Assembly (NCBI GenBank): GCA_027012045.1
Contig: JALUZI010000086.1
Coordinates: forward strand, 1-10,000
Length of the DNA: 10,000 nucleotides
Source of the DNA: Desulfurococcales archaeon
GTDB lineage: Archaea; Thermoproteota; Thermoprotei_A; Sulfolobales; Acidilobaceae
Direction of reading: 5' to 3'
Below, piece by piece: positions 6,445 through 10,000 of the stretch. A model generated the notes under the pieces. It was not told where the DNA came from. It worked only from the letters and a program-made list of their open reading frames with translations, and ran no database searches. The position numbers and the translations under genes are program-made. Each line of letters starts with the position of its first letter. Within the stretch, counting starts at the first letter, position 1.

Positions 6445-7771
6445 TACGCTCATCCTCACCTACTCTTCTCTCTTTGATGAACATGTTGAAATAAAGATTG
6501 TCTTCCCGTACAAGCCCGGCTTTCCGGATAATACTCAGCTCCCAATGCCTGAGACTAGGGCATATATAGCATCCAACCCTATAGAACCCCATGGTATACA
6601 AGGGATTTAAGTCAAAGCCTTTACTCAAAATGTAGAGTTCGACATGGCCTCCCCCGAAAATCTTTAGGGGGGACAGAACTAGCCTGTCCTCCTCCACTCG
6701 GACCGGCGGCCGTTTGACCCTAATTTTCGACTCCGCGTCTCTATCACCAACGAGGACAACAATATTTCCATATTCTTTTTTCAATTCACGGAAAACCCTG
6801 TGGAGAGCATCTAGCTTCAAACCAGTACACCAGCGCTCTCCTAGTCGTGGGAGCCCCCTATGCTTTATCGCGTTGTCGAGCCCTGCCTTCACAGTTATGA
6901 GCCTCACACCCATTTTCTCGGCTACAGAGCTAACGTATCTCACTGTATCGGGGAACTCGACGCCCGTATCTGAGTGTACAGCTACAACTCTCTCCTTGCC
7001 TAAAACCTCGACTGCCGATATTAGGATTGCAGTACTGTCCTTCCCTCCGCTCCAGGGAACTACGGCTAAGTCAGCCTCTCCCACGTTGGTTTCCAGGAAT
7101 TTTCTGATGTAGCTATCCATTTCTCGTATGACATTGGAGTTTGAGTGTAACAGGTTATCATTGCAGTCTATATGAGAGTTGGATACAGGTGTTAGCTCTG
7201 TTTTAAAGAGGCCTAGTTTGCCTTTGGCTATAAGTCTGCCGCATTTGTAGAATTCATGTACTCCTTCTCCGTATTTGTAGGCTATTATGGGTGGATTGAT
7301 CGTTGCGCCAGTAATCTCGGATAGTAACTCGGCTCCTTTTCCTCCTGTTATTATGAAGTTATCCATCTCAGGGTGGTACTCGTTTATAACGTTGTGGTTT
7401 ACCGAGTACGCTAGGATTGAGCCCTCCCGTGTATAGGACAAGCCCGCTCTCATCATTGCACGGCCACGGTCAATGGCATGTCCTATCATTTCTAGCCTAG
7501 CGTTCCTCACCTCACTCCTATTAACAAAAGACAGCCCTGTGAAAGGCGTGATCCCGGCTTGGGAAAACGCTTCCACAGCACTCTCAAGATCCCGGCGTCC
7601 GGCCAGCACAATGGTAAAAGGTTTCAACTTTTCAATTAATGCGTCAGTGAAACCTCTCCCCCTGCTACCCCCGAGTGACTCTACAGTTATCCCCCAACCG
7701 TTATAGAACAGGTCAACAGCTTTGGAGACAGCGTTCCTGTCTTTCTTTCCTCTCACTAGAATTCTGAACAT
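6434..7771 (-). CDS. PAPS-reductase-like ATP-pyrophosphatase with uncharacterised N-terminal region
   Basis: 445 residues. The C-terminal half belongs to the PAPS reductase / adenine nucleotide alpha-hydrolase family: PP-loop SGGKDS (241-246), HSDTGVEF from 266, C315 in WCTG, and a C401-x-x-C404 pair in GCYICPS near the end. The family includes sulfate-reducing enzymes and ATP-dependent adenylating or thiolating enzymes; the substrate here is unknown, and the nearby TyrRS is only weak context. Residues 1 to about 215 are an extra region I do not recognise, with cysteines at 177 and 203 that might help bind metal. A GTG at 7804 is in frame, but the ATG at 7771 has GGAGGGAG 10 bases upstream and lies 7 bases after the membrane-protein stop, so it is preferred. 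It overlaps tyrS by 11 bp. Confidence 0.8.
   Translation of the reverse strand: MFRILVRGKKDRNAVSKAVDLFYNGWGITVESLGGSRGRGFTDALIEKLKPFTIVLAGRRDLESAVEAFSQAGITPFTGLSFVNRSEVRNARLEMIGHAIDRGRAMMRAGLSYTREGSILAYSVNHNVINEYHPEMDNFIITGGKGAELLSEITGATINPPIIAYKYGEGVHEFYKCGRLIAKGKLGLFKTELTPVSNSHIDCNDNLLHSNSNVIREMDSYIRKFLETNVGEADLAVVPWSGGKDSTAILISAVEVLGKERVVAVHSDTGVEFPDTVRYVSSVAEKMGVRLITVKAGLDNAIKHRGLPRLGERWCTGLKLDALHRVFRELKKEYGNIVVLVGDRDAESKIRVKRPPVRVEEDRLVLSPLKIFGGGHVELYILSKGFDLNPLYTMGFYRVGCYICPSLRHWELSIIRKAGLVREDNLYFNMFIKERRVGEDERNGR
6455..6461 (-). promoter_or_regulatory. Ribosome binding site for tyrS inside the upstream gene
   Basis: On the minus strand GGTGAGG ends 10 bases before the ATG at 6444. It lies within the last codons of the PAPS-reductase-like gene, so the two genes are probably translated from one message. 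It decides between three in-frame starts at 6459, 6453 and 6444. Confidence 0.55.
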
Positions 7772-7778
7772 GAACCCT

Positions 7779-7982
7779 TTACTCCCTCCTAGACAATGAT
7801 ACACCCAATGAAACCATTGCTATTGACAGGAAGACCACAGTTAACGTGAGAGTAGCCTTAACCACCTCCTCCGCAACCCTGTCGCCTTTAAAGTACATGG
7901 AGTAGGGGTAGAGCGTCATCAAAATAAACCCTAGGACGATAAGTGTAAACCCTAAAAGCTTTGCCTTGGCCTCCTTGTCCAA
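7779..7982 (-). CDS. Small two-helix membrane protein, unknown function
   Basis: A 67-residue protein with a charged start (DKEAKAK), a first hydrophobic helix at about 9-27, a charged loop (KGDRVAEE) and a second helix at about 43-63, ending SRRE. It is probably an integral membrane protein; no function can be assigned. It is the first gene of the minus-strand run and lies 7 bases ahead of the PAPS-reductase-like gene. The TTG at 7982 is chosen because AGGTG (7993-7989) sits 6 bases before it; an in-frame GTG at 7991 would itself be part of that ribosome site. The reading frame, two clear helices and operon position argue that it is real. Confidence 0.65.
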   Translation of the reverse strand: MDKEAKAKLLGFTLIVLGFILMTLYPYSMYFKGDRVAEEVVKATLTLTVVFLSIAMVSLGVSLSRRE

Positions 7983-8000
7983 TCCATACACCTGCCAGTG

Positions 8001-8014
8001 TATTTTAGTTTTAA
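8001..8014 (+). promoter_or_regulatory. Promoter of the uridine phosphorylase-kinase operon
   Basis: TATTTTAG (8001-8008), followed by TTTTAA, is a TATA-like element. A start near 8030 would leave about 17 bases of leader holding GGTGGAG (8035-8041) before the TTG at 8047. The match is moderate, and the start site would fall inside the opposing TATA box. Confidence 0.45.
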
Positions 8015-8022
8015 GGGACAGG

Positions 8023-8033
8023 ATATAATTTAA
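8023..8033 (-). promoter_or_regulatory. Promoter of the minus-strand operon
   Basis: On the minus strand TTAAATTATAT is a good TATA box. Transcription should begin about 25 bases on, near 8003, giving a leader of about 20 bases that carries the AGGTG ribosome site for the TTG at 7982. No strong BRE is visible. Confidence 0.55.
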
Positions 8034-8034
8034 T

Positions 8035-8041
8035 GGTGGAG
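8035..8041 (+). promoter_or_regulatory. Ribosome binding site for the TTG start of udp
   Basis: GGTGGAG ends 5 bases before the TTG at 8047. An ATG at 8033 overlaps it, but its frame stops after eight codons, so it is not the start. Confidence 0.55.
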
Positions 8042-8046
8042 ATATA

Positions 8047-8844
8047 TTGGGTTCCCTGAAAAGCGCTGCAGTTCCGGCTGACTCAGCGGGACGCCAGTAC
8101 CATATAGGTGTAGCCCCAGGTGAAATAGCCCCAATAGTCCTGTTGCCGGGAGACCCTGCGAGGGCAGATTACATATCCAGCCAATGGGATAAGAGGCAGC
8201 TAGTGGCAAGCCATAGGGAGTACAAGACTTACACAGGCCTATACAAGGAAACCCCGATCTCAGTAACCAGTACTGGAATAGGGGCTCCCAGCACTGCAAT
8301 AGCAGTAGAAGAGCTGCTTAAGACAGGAGCAAAGATAATGATAAGAGTAGGTACCTGCGGGGCCATACAACCCGAAATAAAACCCGGAGACCTGGTAATC
8401 GCAACTGGTTCAGTGAGAATGGAGGGAACCAGCCGGCAATACGCTCCTATAGAATACCCGGCTATAGCGGACTATCGCGTCGTCCAAGCTCTAATAGATG
8501 CTGCAGAAACCCTAGGCTACAGGTACCATGTTGGGGTGGTTGCCAGTACAGACAGTTTCTACCTAGGCCAGGGCAGACCTGGGTTCAAAGGCTATATGAC
8601 GGAAGAGGCTTCAATGATTATTCCTCGACTGCAAGTTCTGGGAGTGAAAGCATTTGAGATGGAGTCTTCTCTTCTCTTTACTCTAAGCGGAATATACGGG
8701 TTTCCCTCGGGATGTGTCTGTGCGGCAGTTGCTAACAGGGTAACTGACGAGTTCATAGTAGATGCAGGGGTTGGTTACGCTGTGAGGGTGGCTAACGAAG
8801 CGTCTAGAACGCTCTACTCCCTGTTAAAGCGGGAAGGTGCGTAA
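8047..8844 (+). CDS. udp: Uridine phosphorylase
   Basis: Phosphorolysis of uridine to uracil and ribose-1-phosphate; a member of the PNP/UDP phosphorylase family 1, normally hexameric and cytoplasmic. In the 265-residue product the phosphate-binding residues are visible: GDPAR with R39, and R100 and T103 in RVGTCGA. Q175 and R177 in FYLGQGR match the glutamine and arginine that contact uracil in E. coli Udp. The ribose-binding FEMESS has E204, M205 and E206. The QxR pair favours uridine over purine nucleosides, although archaeal members can be broad in specificity. The start is TTG, chosen from the ribosome site at 8035-8041. It is divergent from the minus-strand operon and followed after 2 bp by a PfkB kinase. 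Confidence 0.88.
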   Translation: MGSLKSAAVPADSAGRQYHIGVAPGEIAPIVLLPGDPARADYISSQWDKRQLVASHREYKTYTGLYKETPISVTSTGIGAPSTAIAVEELLKTGAKIMIRVGTCGAIQPEIKPGDLVIATGSVRMEGTSRQYAPIEYPAIADYRVVQALIDAAETLGYRYHVGVVASTDSFYLGQGRPGFKGYMTEEASMIIPRLQVLGVKAFEMESSLLFTLSGIYGFPSGCVCAAVANRVTDEFIVDAGVGYAVRVANEASRTLYSLLKREGA

Positions 8845-8846
8845 AA

Positions 8847-9767
8847 TTGGATTTCTTCTCAGTTGGAAACATCAACTTAGACATCACATTCAAGCTCCAC
8901 AGGATGCCGAGTTTAGACGAGAATATCAGAACGAGCGAGAGCTGGATAGGTACAGGAGGAGCAGCAGTTAACTACAGTGTTGCAACCCGCAGGCTAGGCC
9001 GGGATGTAAACCTAGTGGCCAGAGCCGGAAGAGACGCCGGTAAACTAGGGCTATTAGACTACCTCTCTGAGACCGGGGTAAACACAGAGTATGTCCGCAT
9101 AGACGACGAGCTCGACACCGGTAAAGTTGTGGTTCTCCTACTGCTAGACAGCGATTCAAGGGTACTCATAACATATCGAGGGGCAAACGACAGGTTATCA
9201 CTTGAAGATATACCGTGTAGCAATAGAAGGTCGCTGTATCACTTTGCTAGTGTCAACCCAGAGCTAGTAATTGCTTTCTCAGAAAGATGTAGGTCGCACC
9301 TACTATCATATGACCCTGGTGGATGGGTGTTCAATAATCCGTATGGTGTTATAGATACAGCTCAAAACGTTGACATCCTCCACCTCAACCGAGTCGAGTA
9401 TCTCAGCATTAGAGAACGTACTCACGTGGATCTAGACACTCTCCATGTAACGACTGGTAAACCGCCTATAATGACAATCAAAAGAGGAGAGGAAGGCGCA
9501 TATCTGTACTGGGATAAACGGAAATACTCGGGGCACACCGAGTCCGCTAGTATACGTGTAGTAGACACTACAGGAGCAGGCGACGCTTTCGACTCGGCAT
9601 TCAACGTGACATATATTGAAACAGGGAACCCTCTAGTAGCTTTAAAGAAGGCGATAGCCGCTGGGTCGCTGAAGGTGACCCGGCTGGGCTCGTCCAATAT
9701 GCCTAGTAAGCGTGAAGTAGAGGAGTTCTCAGCTAATGTTTATGTTTCAAGGGTAGACCTGGACTGA
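8847..9767 (+). CDS. PfkB-family carbohydrate or nucleoside kinase
   Basis: A 306-residue kinase of the ribokinase/PfkB family. The N-terminal substrate region has GNINLD (D12) and GTGGAAVN (35-42); the C-terminal signature DTTGAGDAF carries the anion hole and the catalytic base D246; TIKRGEEGAY is the usual strand before it. The substrate cannot be read from motifs. Because it follows uridine phosphorylase after only 2 bp, likely substrates are ribose-1-phosphate, ribose or a nucleoside; in Thermococcus a PfkB-type ADP-dependent ribose-1-phosphate kinase works after nucleoside phosphorylases. The start is TTG, with GGTG at 8836-8839 inside the end of udp, 7 bases upstream, suggesting coupled translation. 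The 3' end overlaps the convergent gene on the minus strand by 21 bp. Confidence 0.88.
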   Translation: MDFFSVGNINLDITFKLHRMPSLDENIRTSESWIGTGGAAVNYSVATRRLGRDVNLVARAGRDAGKLGLLDYLSETGVNTEYVRIDDELDTGKVVVLLLLDSDSRVLITYRGANDRLSLEDIPCSNRRSLYHFASVNPELVIAFSERCRSHLLSYDPGGWVFNNPYGVIDTAQNVDILHLNRVEYLSIRERTHVDLDTLHVTTGKPPIMTIKRGEEGAYLYWDKRKYSGHTESASIRVVDTTGAGDAFDSAFNVTYIETGNPLVALKKAIAAGSLKVTRLGSSNMPSKREVEEFSANVYVSRVDLD

Positions 9768-10000
9768 CTCAATCACAGGCTTCCTAGCCCGCGTTGGATG
9801 GGCCTCCTCCACGAAGCCCAGACATCCGTGTTGAGAGGCTGTAATCCTTATTTTTTCTATATCAGGCAATCCCCTGTATTCATCTCCAATATACTCGTAT
9901 TCCCCGCTTGGTGGAACCTTGCAGCTCCTTAGAACCCCGTATTTGACCGTACCCTCAGGTGTGAAGACCTCATACGGCTTCAAGTCCAAGCGGCCAGTAT
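9747..10000 (-). CDS. C-terminal part of an unrecognised protein (continues past the window)
   Basis: The frame is open from the right edge to a TGA at 9747-9749, giving about 83 codons. I do not recognise the family. Visible features are charged, aromatic-rich stretches (GEYEYIGDEYRG), a single QHGC segment, and the ending KPVIESVQVYP; there is no membrane helix or repeat. A TTG at 9989 could begin an 80-residue protein, but no ribosome site precedes it and the frame stays open upstream, so a longer gene cut by the window is more likely. It overlaps the kinase gene tail-to-tail by 21 bp. Coding status rests on the open frame and protein-like composition. Confidence 0.6.
   Translation of the reverse strand, partial: TGRLDLKPYEVFTPEGTVKYGVLRSCKVPPSGEYEYIGDEYRGLPDIEKIRITASQHGCLGFVEEAHPTRARKPVIESVQVYP

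Noticed and set aside
6083..6610. 175-codon plus-strand frame antisense to tyrS and its upstream gene
   Set aside because: Both sense-strand genes are certain, and the antisense product is Ser/Leu/Pro-rich without domains. No promoter or ribosome site supports it.
8030..8299. 89-codon minus-strand frame antisense to udp
   Set aside because: It is a shadow of the phosphorylase gene and covers the divergent promoter region; the product has no motif.
9787..9803. GCCC...GGGC dyad just after the kinase gene
   Set aside because: Only 4-bp arms, no T-tract, and it lies within the coding sequence of the convergent gene, so it is not a supportable terminator.
1..10000. Search for CRISPR repeats, insertion sequences, tRNA genes, integrase sites and defence genes
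   Set aside because: No tandem spaced repeats, transposase or integrase motifs, tRNA cloverleaf or known defence protein was seen; nearly all of the window is accounted for by housekeeping genes.

Overview
The window looks like chromosomal DNA from a hyperthermophilic crenarchaeon, most likely of the Desulfurococcales; the genus cannot be fixed from sequence alone. Evidence: a hexameric archaeal-type glutamate dehydrogenase, archaeal DnaG with a TOPRIM domain, a crenarchaeal family-B DNA polymerase ending in a PCNA-binding motif, an archaeal/eukaryal-type tyrosyl-tRNA synthetase, GGTG-type ribosome sites, TATA-like promoters, frequent TTG starts and moderate GC. No mobile element, CRISPR array, tRNA or rRNA gene was seen.

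Layout. (1) Positions 1-1430: gdhA (+) as a single-gene unit, with a TATA/BRE promoter, two related inverted repeats upstream, and a hairpin plus T-rich terminator that overlaps its stop codon. (2) 1431-2913: an AT-rich spacer holding a strong inverted repeat, then dnaG (+) from a TTG start. (3) 2906-7991, minus strand: a tight four-gene run read right to left: a two-helix membrane protein, a PAPS-reductase-like ATP-pyrophosphatase, TyrRS, and a family-B DNA polymerase. The last gene converges on dnaG with an 8-bp overlap. (4) 7992-8046: a 55-bp divergent promoter region. (5) 8047-9767 (+): uridine phosphorylase followed by a PfkB sugar/nucleoside kinase, 2 bp apart. (6) 9747-10000 (-): the C-terminal part of an unrecognised gene entering from the right edge, overlapping the kinase end-to-end by 21 bp.

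How the genes work together. gdhA links 2-oxoglutarate and ammonia to glutamate. The minus-strand run joins translation (TyrRS), replication (PolB) and an uncharacterised nucleotide- or sulfur-handling enzyme. The phosphorylase-kinase pair is a nucleoside-catabolism module: the phosphorylase should release ribose-1-phosphate, and the kinase may act on that sugar phosphate or on a nucleoside. Most of the window is ordinary informational and metabolic archaeal DNA. The points most worth checking are the mutually overlapping divergent promoters, the phosphorylase-kinase pair, the PAPS-reductase-like protein with an unknown N-terminal region, and several regulatory-looking inverted repeats. I see no clearly new multi-gene system.
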